Shown here one piece after another: positions 17,192 to 26,571 of a stretch of DNA of 30,960 nt (positions within the stretch are counted from its first letter, which is position 1; every line of letters begins with the position of its first letter). The notes beneath the pieces were generated by a model. It was not told the origin of the DNA. It made no database searches and saw only the letters and a list, made by a program, of their open reading frames with translations. The DNA is from CAYFKJ01 sp964401845 (lineage in GTDB: Bacteria > Pseudomonadota > Alphaproteobacteria > UBA2966). The position numbers and the translations under genes are program-made. The stretch spans positions 1 through 30,960 of the forward strand of contig CAYOAD010000018.1 in the NCBI GenBank assembly GCA_964401845.1, in the 5' to 3' direction.

Positions 17192-18739
17192 TTAGAAATC
17201 CGTCGGTATGCCGCCTTCTTCGATGCGCTTGGCGACGTAGGCGTCGAGCTCCTCCTCGACCGCCGGGTCCATCGGCGGCGCTTCGAATTCGTCGATCAAC
17301 TGTTTGTAGATACCGTTGGCCCGCCGCGTAGCGTCCTGTGAGCCACCTTCCTCCCAGGTTTCGAAATTGCGCCAATCGGAAAGGATAGGCGCGTAGAAAG
17401 CGGTCTCATAACGCTCCATGGTGTGGGCCGCGCCGAAGTAGTGGCCGCCCGGACCGACCTCCCGCATGGCGGACAGGCCGAATTCCGCATCGTCAATGGC
17501 AATAGGCTGCAGGAACTCCGAGGCCATCTGCAGCATCTCTGCATCGATGATGACCTTTTCGAATGAGGCGCAAAGTCCGCCCTCGAGCCAGCCCAGCGCA
17601 TGCTTGACCAGGGTCACCTGCGCCATCATGCAGGGCCAGATGGACATCTGCGATTCGTAAGCCGACTGCACGTCAGGTGCGTTGGAGGCATTGACGTTGG
17701 ACGAGCGGTAGGGCACGCCGTAACGCCGGGCCAGTTGACCGCCGATGAAAACCGCCTTGGCGTATTCCGGCGTCCCGAAGGCCGGCGCGCCGGAGCGCAT
17801 ATCGACGTTGGACGTGAAACCGCCGTAGACCACGGGAGCACCGGCATTGACCGCCTGGACGAAGGCGATCCCGGCCAAGGCTTCGGCATTTTGTTGCACG
17901 ATGGCGCCTGCCAACGTGACGGGCGCCATGGCGCCGGCCAGGGTGAACGGCGTAATGACGACGGGCTGATTTAGCCGCGCCATTTCCATGATGCCCGACA
18001 GCATGGGCTTGTCGTACTGCAAGGGGGAGTTGGCGTTGACCGTCGAGTGAAGGGACGGCTCGGTCATCATCTGTTCGGCGCTAACGCCGCGAACGATGCG
18101 GGCCATTTCGATGGAATCGCGGATGCGCTCCCGCCCCAGGCAATACCCGGCACCGAACTTGTCCGAAATTTTGTAAAGCGCGCTCTCCGCCTTCAGGTGG
18201 CGGATACCGGGATGGAGATCGATGGGTTCGACGGGATAGCCGCCGAACTGGTGAACGATATTGAGGCTCTGACCGAGCCGGCCGAGATTGCAGAAGTCTT
18301 CGAAGTTGCCGACCCGTCGGCCGCCGTCCAAGTCACTGGCGTTGGGCGGGCTGGCAATCATCGAAAAATTGATGAAGCCCGGTCCGAACTCGAAATTGTG
18401 CGCCGGGTTGCGGGCGTGGGCGGTGAACGATTGCGGGGCTTGCGAGATCAGGTCTTCGATGAGCTGCCGGTCGAATCGGACGCGGCTGCCGTTGGCTTCG
18501 ACGTCGGCGCCGGCCTCCTTCAGCACATCGCGGGCTTCGTCCAGCAGAAAGTTGATGCCGATGCCCTCAAGCACGTCGAGGGAGGCGTTGTGGATGCTGT
18601 CGACTTCGTCATCGGACAGCAGCCCGACCGGTGCATAGGGATTGCGGAGCTGGCGAAATGGCAACTGGCGGATGCTCGATGCGCTGCCGCCCGCATCCGC
18701 CGCTTCGGCCTTGCGCCGTGATCTACCGCGTCTCGTCAC
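17192..18739 (-). CDS. MttB-family (non-pyrrolysine) quaternary/tertiary amine methyltransferase
   Basis: 515-residue member of the trimethylamine methyltransferase (MttB) superfamily: RQLPFRQLRNPYAPVGLLSDDEVD near the N-terminus (in parts), VLEGIGINFL, PVVITPFTLAGAMAPVTLAGA, and GGHYFGAAHTMERYETAFY near the C-terminus. The open frame has no internal TAG, so this is the MtgB-like branch, some members of which demethylate glycine betaine, proline betaine, carnitine or gamma-butyrobetaine in anaerobes (established knowledge). It should pass a methyl group to the corrinoid protein at 2-643. The longer GTG 18796 would extend it by 19 residues; GTG 18739, preceded by GGTGG at 5 bases, gives the usual TRRGRSRRK start and is preferred. 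Substrate not determinable here. Confidence 0.92.
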   Translation of the reverse strand: MTRRGRSRRKAEAADAGGSASSIRQLPFRQLRNPYAPVGLLSDDEVDSIHNASLDVLEGIGINFLLDEARDVLKEAGADVEANGSRVRFDRQLIEDLISQAPQSFTAHARNPAHNFEFGPGFINFSMIASPPNASDLDGGRRVGNFEDFCNLGRLGQSLNIVHQFGGYPVEPIDLHPGIRHLKAESALYKISDKFGAGYCLGRERIRDSIEMARIVRGVSAEQMMTEPSLHSTVNANSPLQYDKPMLSGIMEMARLNQPVVITPFTLAGAMAPVTLAGAIVQQNAEALAGIAFVQAVNAGAPVVYGGFTSNVDMRSGAPAFGTPEYAKAVFIGGQLARRYGVPYRSSNVNASNAPDVQSAYESQMSIWPCMMAQVTLVKHALGWLEGGLCASFEKVIIDAEMLQMASEFLQPIAIDDAEFGLSAMREVGPGGHYFGAAHTMERYETAFYAPILSDWRNFETWEEGGSQDATRRANGIYKQLIDEFEAPPMDPAVEEELDAYVAKRIEEGGIPTDF

Positions 18740-18878
18740 TGCAACCACCCCCGTTTGGCAAGACCGTATCCGCTGTTCTTGAAGCGACGCTATCACGGCT
18801 TTTCCGTTTTAAGAATTTCAAATTTCAGGGCCGCGTCCTAACATCCAACTTGTGAAATCGCATCATCGGGGAAAGCCC
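18740..18878. promoter_or_regulatory. Divergent intergenic region between MttB-family and DAO flavoprotein genes
   Basis: 139 bases presumed to hold back-to-back promoters for the two divergent demethylation transcripts. It is noticeably AT-richer in 18797-18835 than its surroundings. No clear -35/-10 pair or inverted repeat was identified. Confidence 0.4.
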
Positions 18879-20183
18879 ATGTCCAAGAGTTTTGACGTCG
18901 TCATCATCGGCGCCGGCGTGATCGGATCCGCCATTGCTTTCGAAATGTCGAAGGCGGGGAAGAAGACAATCAATGTGGATATGCTGCCCTCGGCCGGGCA
19001 CGGTTCGACCAGCGCCTCTTGCGCCATCATCCGCACCTACTATTCAACGCTCGACGGCACGGCGCTGGCTTACGAAAGCTATTTTCACTGGAAGGCCTGG
19101 CGGGATTATATCGGCGGCTCGGACGAACTCGGTCTCGCTGAATTCCGTGAAACCGGCTGCATGGTTATGAAGACGGAGCACAACGGCAACCTGGAGAGTA
19201 TTTGCACGCTGATGGACCAACTCGCCATCCCCTACGAACACTGGGATGCCGATGCCGTCCGGCGGCGGGTGCCGGTCTACGACATGCGGCAGTTTGCACC
19301 AGCCAAAACCAGGGAGGCTGACGACTTCGGCGAACCGACGGGCGGGAATCTCTCCGGCGCCGTTTTCTTTCCCAACGGCGGCTACATCAACGATCCCAAA
19401 CTTGCCGCCCACAATCTGCAGCGCGCAGCCGAAGCGAACGGCGCCGCTTACCTGTTCAACAAACGCGTCGTCGAAATCCCCCATACCGGCGGCCGGGTGA
19501 CCGGCGTCGTGCTCGACGACGGCACGTCTTTCGAGGCGCCCGTGGTGATCAACGTCGCCGGTCCCCATTCCAACGTCGTCAACGAACTGGCCGGGGCGGC
19601 CGGTGACATGAACATAACGACGCGCGCCCTGCGCCAGGAAGTTGTCCACGTGCCGTCTCCCGTCGAATACGCCTTCGGTGAAGAGGGCTTGGTCGTTTCC
19701 GACAGCGACGTCGCCGTCTACAGCCGGCCTGAAATCGGCAACAACATCCTGATCGGCAGCGAGGATCCGGCCTGCGATGAGCCGGAATGGGTCGACCCCG
19801 ATGACTTCAATCGGGACGTCTCCGAACAGTGGACGACCCAGGCATTGCGCATGGCGCAGCGCATTCCCAGCCTCGGCATTCCCTCACGCATGCGCGGCGT
19901 AGTCGACCTCTATGACGTGACGGAGGATTGGGGACCAATCTATGACCGCTCCGCCGTCGACGGGTACTACATGGCGGTGGGCACCAGCGGCAACCAGTTC
20001 AAGAACGCGCCGGTGGTCGGCGCTTTGATGAATGCCCTGGTGGATTACTGCGAAGGCGGCGCCGATCATGATGCGGAACCGATGAAATTCCACCTGCCCA
20101 GAACGGATCATACCCTGGACTGCCGGACGTTCTCGCGCTTGCGCGAAATCAACGCCGACAGCAGCTTTTCGGTGCTGGGCTGA
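18879..20183 (+). CDS. DAO-type FAD oxidoreductase (monomeric sarcosine oxidase-like)
   Basis: 434-residue flavoprotein of the D-amino-acid oxidase/glycine oxidase/SoxB superfamily. The Rossmann motif VVIIGAGVIGSAIAFEMSKAG lies at residues 7-27, and the C-terminal domain ends with the GYYMAVGTSGNQFKNAPVVG FAD-contact segment. It likely oxidises a secondary or tertiary amine such as sarcosine or another N-methyl amino acid. ATG 18879 follows GGGGAAAG; a further in-frame ATG at 18852 has no such site. It is divergent from the MttB homologue and 139 bases upstream of fhs. No GcvT domain is present, so any formaldehyde would be released or passed to a partner. Substrate inferred only from neighbours. 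Confidence 0.88.
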   Translation: MSKSFDVVIIGAGVIGSAIAFEMSKAGKKTINVDMLPSAGHGSTSASCAIIRTYYSTLDGTALAYESYFHWKAWRDYIGGSDELGLAEFRETGCMVMKTEHNGNLESICTLMDQLAIPYEHWDADAVRRRVPVYDMRQFAPAKTREADDFGEPTGGNLSGAVFFPNGGYINDPKLAAHNLQRAAEANGAAYLFNKRVVEIPHTGGRVTGVVLDDGTSFEAPVVINVAGPHSNVVNELAGAAGDMNITTRALRQEVVHVPSPVEYAFGEEGLVVSDSDVAVYSRPEIGNNILIGSEDPACDEPEWVDPDDFNRDVSEQWTTQALRMAQRIPSLGIPSRMRGVVDLYDVTEDWGPIYDRSAVDGYYMAVGTSGNQFKNAPVVGALMNALVDYCEGGADHDAEPMKFHLPRTDHTLDCRTFSRLREINADSSFSVLG

Positions 20184-20322
20184 ACTTCGAATTTATTTGA
20201 TGGCGGAAATAGGCGATAGTCCGGTCGCACTCTGGTAATTGCCAAAAATATTGGGGCTTTAGCGTTGCCCTCGGCGGATCAGTCGTGTGCCGGGTTGAGC
20301 GGTATTTTTTTGGAGAGACGAT

Positions 20323-22014
20323 ATGAGCAGCGACATAGAAATTGCACGTAGCGCATCGATGCAGCCCATTGAGGCGATCGGCGAAAAGGTGGATATCCCG
20401 GCTTCGGCGCTATACCGCTACGGCGAGCACAAAGCCAAGGTGACACCGGAGTTCCTTTCGTCGCTGGAGGGTAATTCGGACGGCAAACTGATCCTGGTGA
20501 CAGCGATCACCCCGACGCCCGCCGGCGAGGGCAAGACCACCACCAGCGTCGGTCTGGGCGACGCGCTCAACCGCCTCGGCAAGCGCACCATGATCTGCCT
20601 GCGCGAACCAAGCCTCGGTCCCTGCTTCGGCGTTAAGGGCGGTGCGGCCGGCGGCGGCCATGCCCAAGTTGTGCCGATGGAAGACATCAACCTTCACTTC
20701 ACGGGTGATTTTCACGCGATCGGCGCCGCCAACAATTTGCTGGCGGCCCTGTTGGACAACCACATCTACTGGGGCAACGAAAGCAACATCGACGAACGCC
20801 GCATCACTTGGAAGCGCGTGGTCGACATGAACGATCGCGCCCTGCGCAGCGTCGTGAATTCGCTGGGCGGCGTCGCCAACGGTTTTCCCCGCGAAGACGG
20901 CTTCGACATCACCGTGGCCTCGGAGGTCATGGCGATTTTCTGTCTGGCCACGGACCTGGAAGATCTCAAGCGCCGCCTTGCCAACATCATCGTCGGCCGT
21001 ACCCGGACGCGCGAACCCATCTATGCCCACGACATCAAGGCCGAGGGATCGATGACGGCCCTGCTGCGCGATGCCCTGATGCCCAATCTGGTGCAGACGC
21101 TGGAAAACAATCCGGCCTTCATCCACGGCGGCCCGTTCGCCAACATCGCGCATGGCTGCAATTCGGTCATCGCCACCCGGACGGCCCTGAAGATGGCGGA
21201 CTACGTCGTGACCGAGGCGGGTTTCGGCGCCGACCTCGGGGCGGAGAAGTTTTTCGACATCAAGTGCCGCAAGGCCGGTCTCGAGCCCTCGGCGGCAGTG
21301 CTGGTGGCAACCATCCGGGCCCTCAAGATGCACGGCGGCGTAGCCAAAGGCGACCTGGCGACCGAGAATGTCCAGGCCGTGTCGGACGGCTGCGTCAATC
21401 TCGCCCGGCATGTGGAAAACCTACACGCTTTCGGCGTCCCGATCGCCGTGGCCATCAACCGTTTTTCGGACGACACGGACGAGGAAGTCGCGGCGGTTCA
21501 CCAAGCATGCGCCGAGCTTGGCGTTCAGGCGCACGAATGCACGCACTGGGCGGACGGCGGGGCCGGCGCAGAAGGTCTGGCCGAAGCGGTGGTCAAGCTG
21601 GCCGACCGCGAAGGCGTTGAACCCGGCGTTGTGGGCGAAGGCTTTCGCCTGCTCTATCCCGATGATCTGCCGTTGTGGGAAAAGGTGCGGACCATTGCCC
21701 AGCGCCTATACGGCGCTCGCGGTATTATCGCCGACCAGCGCGTGCGCGATCAGTTCAACGATTTGCAGGATCAGGGCTTCGGGCATTATCCCGTGTGCAT
21801 CGCCAAGACGCAGTACAGCTTCTCGACCGATCCCTCGCTCAAGGGCGCGCCGAGCAACCACGTCGTGCCGGTGCGCGAAATCCGGCTGTCGTCGGGCGCC
21901 GAGTTCGTGGTTGTCGTCTGCGGCGATATCATGACCATGCCCGGCCTGCCCCGTGTGCCAGCCGCCAACAACATCAACGTCGATGAGGCGGGACAGATCC
22001 AGGGTTTGTTCTAG
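20323..22014 (+). CDS. fhs: Formate-tetrahydrofolate ligase
   Basis: 563-residue cytoplasmic Fhs: ATP + formate + THF to 10-formyl-THF, or ATP-yielding release of formate in reverse. The start ATG follows GGAGAG. Diagnostic segments are ITPTPAGEGKTTTSVGLGDAL (P-loop-like ATP site, about residues 67-87), REPSLGPCFGVKGGAAGGG, INLHFTGDFHAIGAANNLLAA, and the C-terminal MTMPGLPRVPAANNINVDE. Length matches the family (about 555-560). In a demethylation locus it most likely oxidises or drains C1 units from methyl/methylene-THF to formate, though supply of formyl-THF is equally possible. A 139-base spacer separates it from the flavoprotein gene, and the Rieske oxygenase gene starts 9 bases after its stop. 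Confidence 0.96.
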   Translation: MSSDIEIARSASMQPIEAIGEKVDIPASALYRYGEHKAKVTPEFLSSLEGNSDGKLILVTAITPTPAGEGKTTTSVGLGDALNRLGKRTMICLREPSLGPCFGVKGGAAGGGHAQVVPMEDINLHFTGDFHAIGAANNLLAALLDNHIYWGNESNIDERRITWKRVVDMNDRALRSVVNSLGGVANGFPREDGFDITVASEVMAIFCLATDLEDLKRRLANIIVGRTRTREPIYAHDIKAEGSMTALLRDALMPNLVQTLENNPAFIHGGPFANIAHGCNSVIATRTALKMADYVVTEAGFGADLGAEKFFDIKCRKAGLEPSAAVLVATIRALKMHGGVAKGDLATENVQAVSDGCVNLARHVENLHAFGVPIAVAINRFSDDTDEEVAAVHQACAELGVQAHECTHWADGGAGAEGLAEAVVKLADREGVEPGVVGEGFRLLYPDDLPLWEKVRTIAQRLYGARGIIADQRVRDQFNDLQDQGFGHYPVCIAKTQYSFSTDPSLKGAPSNHVVPVREIRLSSGAEFVVVVCGDIMTMPGLPRVPAANNINVDEAGQIQGLF

Positions 22015-22023
22015 AATACCTGT

Positions 22024-23163
22024 ATGGACAGGCAGACCGAGCTTGGGCTGATCGAGCGGATCCTCGGCTACGTCGACGAGCGGTCGACCGACATGGTCGG
22101 CGAAACCGCGACGTTGCCGGTCGACCGGTATTACGATGCCGGGCGTTTCAAACGAGAGCGGGAAATTGTCTTCGGTACTCTTCCACGGGCGGTGGGACAT
22201 GTCTCGCAAGTCCCCGGCGCGGGCGATTTCTTCACCGTCGAGGCGGGCGATCAGCCTTTGCTGGTGGTGCGGCGGGAGGACGGTGGGCTAAACGCTTTCC
22301 TCAATGTTTGCCGTCATCGCGGCGCCCGCCTGGAGTGGGATGCACAAGGCCAGGGTCGCAAGCACTTCGTCTGCCGATACCACGGATGGTCGTACAATAC
22401 CGACGGCGAATTGGTAGGCCTGCCCGGCGCCGCCGGATTTCCCGATTTGACGCGCGAACTGCATGGCTTGAAACGGCTGGCCGTGGAGGAACGGCACGGC
22501 TTTGTCTGGGTTCATCCGACGCCCGGTGAGACCTTGGATGTTGCGGTTTATCTCGGAGATCTCGACGGCGAACTTTCCGGTTTCGGCCTCGACGGACATG
22601 TCCATTATGCGCCCAGGCGCTTCACCAAACGCATAAACTGGAAGCTGGTGATAGATACGTTTCTCGAGGGCTATCACGTCAACTCTGCGCATGCCGCCAC
22701 CATCGCGCCGATGTTCCTCAACAATATCGGCACTTACGACCGCTACGGTGCGCACCAGCGGACGGTGTTCCCCAAGAGGTCGATCAGGGAATTGAGGGAA
22801 ACGCCGGCGGAGGGCTGGCATATCCGGCCGCACGCAAACGTCCTCTACGTGCTGTTTCCCAATACCATGGTGTTGGTCCAGCCCGATCATGTAGCGGTTT
22901 TTCACGGCTATCCCGACGGCATCGACGGCGTCATCGTCGACGCCTACGTCCTGCTCCCGGAGGCTCCGCCGACCGACAAGGCTGCAGCCTACTGGCAAAA
23001 GAACATCGATATTTTGTTCGGTGCGCTGGAAGAGGATTTCGATATGGCCGAATCGGTGCAGGCAGGCGTGCGTTCCGGCGCCAACGAAACGCTGACATTC
23101 GGCCGCTTCGAGCAGGGGCTTTCCTGGTTTCACGAGAACGTCGAGCGGTTCATCGCGAAATAG
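22024..23163 (+). CDS. Rieske non-haem iron oxygenase, alpha subunit-like
   Basis: 379-residue Rieske oxygenase. The [2Fe-2S] Rieske motif has Cys96-x-His98 (NVCRHRGARL) and Cys117-x-x-His120 (FVCRYHGWSYN). The catalytic mononuclear iron site is DTFLEGYHVNSAH with His218 and His223, and a likely third ligand Asp340 in EEDFDMAES. Architecture resembles choline/glycine-betaine monooxygenase and stachydrine demethylase alpha subunits, which remove N-methyl groups or hydroxylate amines with O2. No reductase partner (GbcB type) is in the window, so electrons must come from elsewhere. It follows fhs by 9 bases and is likely co-transcribed. No Shine-Dalgarno is obvious. Confidence 0.9.
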   Translation: MDRQTELGLIERILGYVDERSTDMVGETATLPVDRYYDAGRFKREREIVFGTLPRAVGHVSQVPGAGDFFTVEAGDQPLLVVRREDGGLNAFLNVCRHRGARLEWDAQGQGRKHFVCRYHGWSYNTDGELVGLPGAAGFPDLTRELHGLKRLAVEERHGFVWVHPTPGETLDVAVYLGDLDGELSGFGLDGHVHYAPRRFTKRINWKLVIDTFLEGYHVNSAHAATIAPMFLNNIGTYDRYGAHQRTVFPKRSIRELRETPAEGWHIRPHANVLYVLFPNTMVLVQPDHVAVFHGYPDGIDGVIVDAYVLLPEAPPTDKAAAYWQKNIDILFGALEEDFDMAESVQAGVRSGANETLTFGRFEQGLSWFHENVERFIAK

Positions 23164-23212
23164 GACGTCCCGATAGCCGTTTTCATAGAGCTTTTATTCA
23201 CCCAGAGGTGAG

Positions 23213-23241
23213 TTGGATATTCAGGTTTTCATACCTATAAT
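23213..23241 (+). promoter_or_regulatory. Candidate sigma70-type promoter of the hybrid kinase
   Basis: A perfect -10 TATAAT (23236-23241) is spaced 17 bases from TTGGAT (23213-23218), a half match to the -35 box. It lies about 70 bases before the kinase start in a 146-base intergenic region. Confidence 0.45.
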
Positions 23242-23309
23242 TCGCCGTTGGGGACGTATGAGTAGCACTTCTGGACGGTGCCGGGACGTGCTGGAAATAG
23301 GATGGAAGC

Positions 23310-26300
23310 GTGCCCAACGTTTTGTCAGACAGCATCGTTGAGACTCTGTTCGGTGAGTCGCAAATCGGCATCGCCTGCATAGGCAAATGCGAGGGCGAAA
23401 TAACTGAAGCCAACCAGCGCCTGGCCGATATTCTGGGCCTCGGGCGCCCGGATAATATCCAAAAATTTTCCGATCTGACCGATCGCATCCGCGATCCGGA
23501 AACGCGTAAGCGAATAAGCCACCTAGAACAGGGTGGGTTCGAGGCCGAGTTTGAACGCGATGACGGCTCGTCGCTGTTTTGCTTGATATTCGTCCAACTC
23601 CACCCCGCGGGTAACCACCACACCGTTATCCTTGTCGACATCTCCGAGCAGAAACGCGCGGTGCGGCTGGCTGGACAACACAAGGATTTGCTGCAGTCGA
23701 TCGTCGATAGCGCGCCGTTCGATATCAATGTCAAAGGACTCGACGGCAAATATCTGGAAGTTAACAAGAGCTTTCTGACCAGCATCGGCAAGTCAAAATC
23801 CGAGGTGGTCGGCAGGAACGCCAGTGATGTGTTCGGGGAGGAAGCCGGCACGGTCATTCAACGGAACGATGAGGAGGTAATCGATACAAACAAAACGATC
23901 CGCCGCGAGGTCACTAACCCGACAATCAACGGCGATATGCCTTATTACACCGTTAAATTTCCCATTCAGGACGAAACCGAAAACATCGTCGGTATCGGTA
24001 CCATCGCCTCGGACATTTCCGATTTGAGGTTTGCCGAGAGCGCACTGCGGGAGAGCGAAGAGCGGTTTCGGGATTTTGCCGAATCGACCTCGGACTGGGT
24101 CTGGGAGACGGATGCTAACCTTCGCTTCACGCTGATGAGCGAAAATCACAGCCGGGTGACGGGGCTGAAGCCTGAGAAGTTCATCGGTAAAACGCTTCGG
24201 GAAGTCGGCAACCCCGAATTTCCAACCACCGAATGGAATCGCATCGTTTCCGACATGGAGGCCCATGAAGCGATGCGTGATCGGGAAATCGCCAGGCGCC
24301 ATCCGGACGGTCATGTGGTCTATTTTTCCATCAGCGGCAAACCCATTTTCGATAAAGGGGGGCGCTTCAAAGGATATCGGGGAACCGGTACCGACCATTC
24401 CGGGCAGAAGGAAGCCGTCCGCAAGTTACGCCTTCAGGCACTCATCAACAAACAGATGTCGGACGGCGTCATCGTGACCGACATGGATGGCGCCATAATC
24501 GACTGTAATCCCGCCGCTGAGGTCATGTTCGGATATGAAGCCGGAGAAATGAACGGTCTACCGACCAGTGTCATTCATCATGACGCCGTACCCGGAACGA
24601 CCATGAAGATGATAACCGAGTCGATGAACGAGGACGGCAATTTCATCGGTGAAATCGAAGTCCTGCGAAAGGACGGCGAAGTGAGGTTCTTCGAAGCCTC
24701 GGTCATGCCGCTGCGCGATGAGGAGGGGAACGTGATCGCGCGGGTTGGCGTCAACCGCGACATAACGGAACGACGACGCGCCAGTGAGGAAGACAAGAAG
24801 AAATCCGACCTCGCCTGGCTATTGCGCAAATCGGCAACGGACGCCAACAAGGCGGTCGAGTTCGACGAAGCGGTCAGGACATGCGTCGAAACCATTATCG
24901 ATTACACCGGCTGGCCGGTTGGCCACGTGTATTTGGTTGCGGCCAACGATCCTCATTTGCTGGTGCCCTCGGGCATTTGGCATCTCGACGATCCGGATGC
25001 TTTCGCATCGTTCGTCAAGGCGACGGAAGCCACGAATTTCAGTCTGGGCGAGGGATTGCCGGGCCGGGTCTTTGCCAGCGGTGAACCCTCCTGGATTGTC
25101 GATGTGACCGAAGATCCGAATTTTCCCAGGGCTAAGCTGGCCGATGATATCGGTGTTCGGGGCGCCTTCGCTTTTCCCGTTATCGCCGGGGGTGAAATTG
25201 TCGCTGTTCTAGAGTTTTTCGACCGTGCCCCTGCGATGCCCGACGAATTGCTGATGGCGACGGTGGGTCATATCGGCGGCCAGTTGGGCAGAGTTGCCGA
25301 AAGAACGGCCGCGCAGGACGAACTGACGAAATACCAAGATCATCTCGAGGAACTGGTCGACGAACGTACGATGGCGCTCGAGCACACCGAGGACGCCCTG
25401 CGCCAATCCCAGAAAATGGAGGCGATCGGCCAGCTGACCGGCGGTATCTCCCACGATTTCAACAACCTTCTGTCGGTCATTCTGGGCAACGCCGAATTGC
25501 TGGAGGAATATGCGGACGGCCGAAGCCCGGACGAACGTGAACTGCTAACATCCATAATACGTTCAGCCGGTCGGGGCGCCGAACTGACACATCGTCTTCT
25601 GGCGTTTTCGAGAAATCAGACCTTGAACCCGGAAAGCATTCATCTCGGCGACCAAATACGTGGCATGACCGACATCCTCAAACGAAGCCTCGGCGAGACA
25701 ATTGAAGTAACGACGTCCGAGGGTCTGGATCTCTGGCCGGCATATGCTGACCCGGGCCAGGTCGAAAACGCCTTGCTCAATCTTGCCATCAATGCCCGTG
25801 ACGCCATGCCTGACGGCGGCAAGCTGACGATTGAAACCTCGAACGTTACGCTGGACGAAGCGTATGCCGGGACGCAAGTTGATCTGGAGCCGGGCGACTA
25901 CGTCATGCTGTCGGTGTCCGATACCGGCTGCGGCATGTCGAAGGAAGTGGCCAGCCGGGTGATGGAGCCATTTTACACGACCAAGGAAGTGGGGAAGGGA
26001 ACGGGCCTGGGCCTGAGCATGGTATTTGGTTTCGCCAAACAATCCGGGGGGCATTTGGCGATCTATAGCGAGGAAGGCATTGGGACGAGCGTCAAACTCC
26101 ACCTTCCGAGGGGAAACAAAGAGGCGGCGAGCGAGAAAATCGAAGTGGAAATTCGTGGCGCCCAATCGCCGGACGAGGTCGTCATGGTCGTGGAAGATGA
26201 TTTCGAAGTGCGGAAACTTGTCGTGTCGTTGCTGAAATCCCTTGGATACCGGACGCTGGAAGCCAGTGACGGCCCGGAGTCGCTGGAATACTTCAGATCC

Positions 26301-26540
26301 GACAGCCGCATTGATCTGCTGCTCACCGATATCGTGCTGCCGGGCGGATTTTTGGGTGCCGAAGTGGCGCGCCAGGCCAGAAGCCTGCGTCCCGGCATGA
26401 AAGTCATCTATATGTCGGGTTATACCGACAACGCCGCGTTCGACCGAAGCGAATGGGTGGGCGGCGGTATACTAATCCAGAAGCCGTTTAGAAAAGTCGA
26501 TCTTGCTGAAAAAGTGCGGGACGCCCTCGATCGGTCCTAA
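23310..26540 (+). CDS. Multi-PAS/GAF hybrid sensor histidine kinase
   Basis: 1076-residue kinase without membrane segments or signal peptide, so a cytoplasmic sensor. Domains by residue: four PAS modules (about 1-120, 130-245, 250-375, 380-500; the last with ALINKQMSDGVIVTDMDGAIIDCN), GAF (about 520-665), a coiled linker, HisKA with the phospho-acceptor His715 in SHDFNNLLSVILGNAE, HATPase_c with NARDAMPDGG (N box), DTGCGM (G1) and KGTGLGLSMV (G2), and a C-terminal receiver with VVEDD acid pocket, phospho-acceptor Asp1007 (LTDIVLPGG) and Lys in QKPF. The HFNNLL form belongs to the HisKA family with a hybrid receiver. The GTG start 23310 has GGA upstream; an ATG at 23302 is out of frame. No response regulator follows. 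Ligand and target unknown. Confidence 0.93.
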   Translation: MPNVLSDSIVETLFGESQIGIACIGKCEGEITEANQRLADILGLGRPDNIQKFSDLTDRIRDPETRKRISHLEQGGFEAEFERDDGSSLFCLIFVQLHPAGNHHTVILVDISEQKRAVRLAGQHKDLLQSIVDSAPFDINVKGLDGKYLEVNKSFLTSIGKSKSEVVGRNASDVFGEEAGTVIQRNDEEVIDTNKTIRREVTNPTINGDMPYYTVKFPIQDETENIVGIGTIASDISDLRFAESALRESEERFRDFAESTSDWVWETDANLRFTLMSENHSRVTGLKPEKFIGKTLREVGNPEFPTTEWNRIVSDMEAHEAMRDREIARRHPDGHVVYFSISGKPIFDKGGRFKGYRGTGTDHSGQKEAVRKLRLQALINKQMSDGVIVTDMDGAIIDCNPAAEVMFGYEAGEMNGLPTSVIHHDAVPGTTMKMITESMNEDGNFIGEIEVLRKDGEVRFFEASVMPLRDEEGNVIARVGVNRDITERRRASEEDKKKSDLAWLLRKSATDANKAVEFDEAVRTCVETIIDYTGWPVGHVYLVAANDPHLLVPSGIWHLDDPDAFASFVKATEATNFSLGEGLPGRVFASGEPSWIVDVTEDPNFPRAKLADDIGVRGAFAFPVIAGGEIVAVLEFFDRAPAMPDELLMATVGHIGGQLGRVAERTAAQDELTKYQDHLEELVDERTMALEHTEDALRQSQKMEAIGQLTGGISHDFNNLLSVILGNAELLEEYADGRSPDERELLTSIIRSAGRGAELTHRLLAFSRNQTLNPESIHLGDQIRGMTDILKRSLGETIEVTTSEGLDLWPAYADPGQVENALLNLAINARDAMPDGGKLTIETSNVTLDEAYAGTQVDLEPGDYVMLSVSDTGCGMSKEVASRVMEPFYTTKEVGKGTGLGLSMVFGFAKQSGGHLAIYSEEGIGTSVKLHLPRGNKEAASEKIEVEIRGAQSPDEVVMVVEDDFEVRKLVVSLLKSLGYRTLEASDGPESLEYFRSDSRIDLLLTDIVLPGGFLGAEVARQARSLRPGMKVIYMSGYTDNAAFDRSEWVGGGILIQKPFRKVDLAEKVRDALDRS

Positions 26541-26571
26541 GCCGAAAAAAGTGCCACACGGGCGCCTCAAT

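Noticed and set aside
16265..17341. 358-codon open frame antisense to the DMGDH-like gene
   Set aside because: Crosses the boundary between two genuine genes and has no ribosome-binding site or domain.
17192..18739. Possible pyrrolysine (amber) codon in the MttB homologue
   Set aside because: The frame has no internal TAG, and no pylT, pylS or pylBCD genes are seen; this is the non-pyrrolysine branch.
20410..21411. 333-codon open frame antisense to fhs
   Set aside because: Fhs is complete and highly conserved on the + strand; the antisense reading is compositional.
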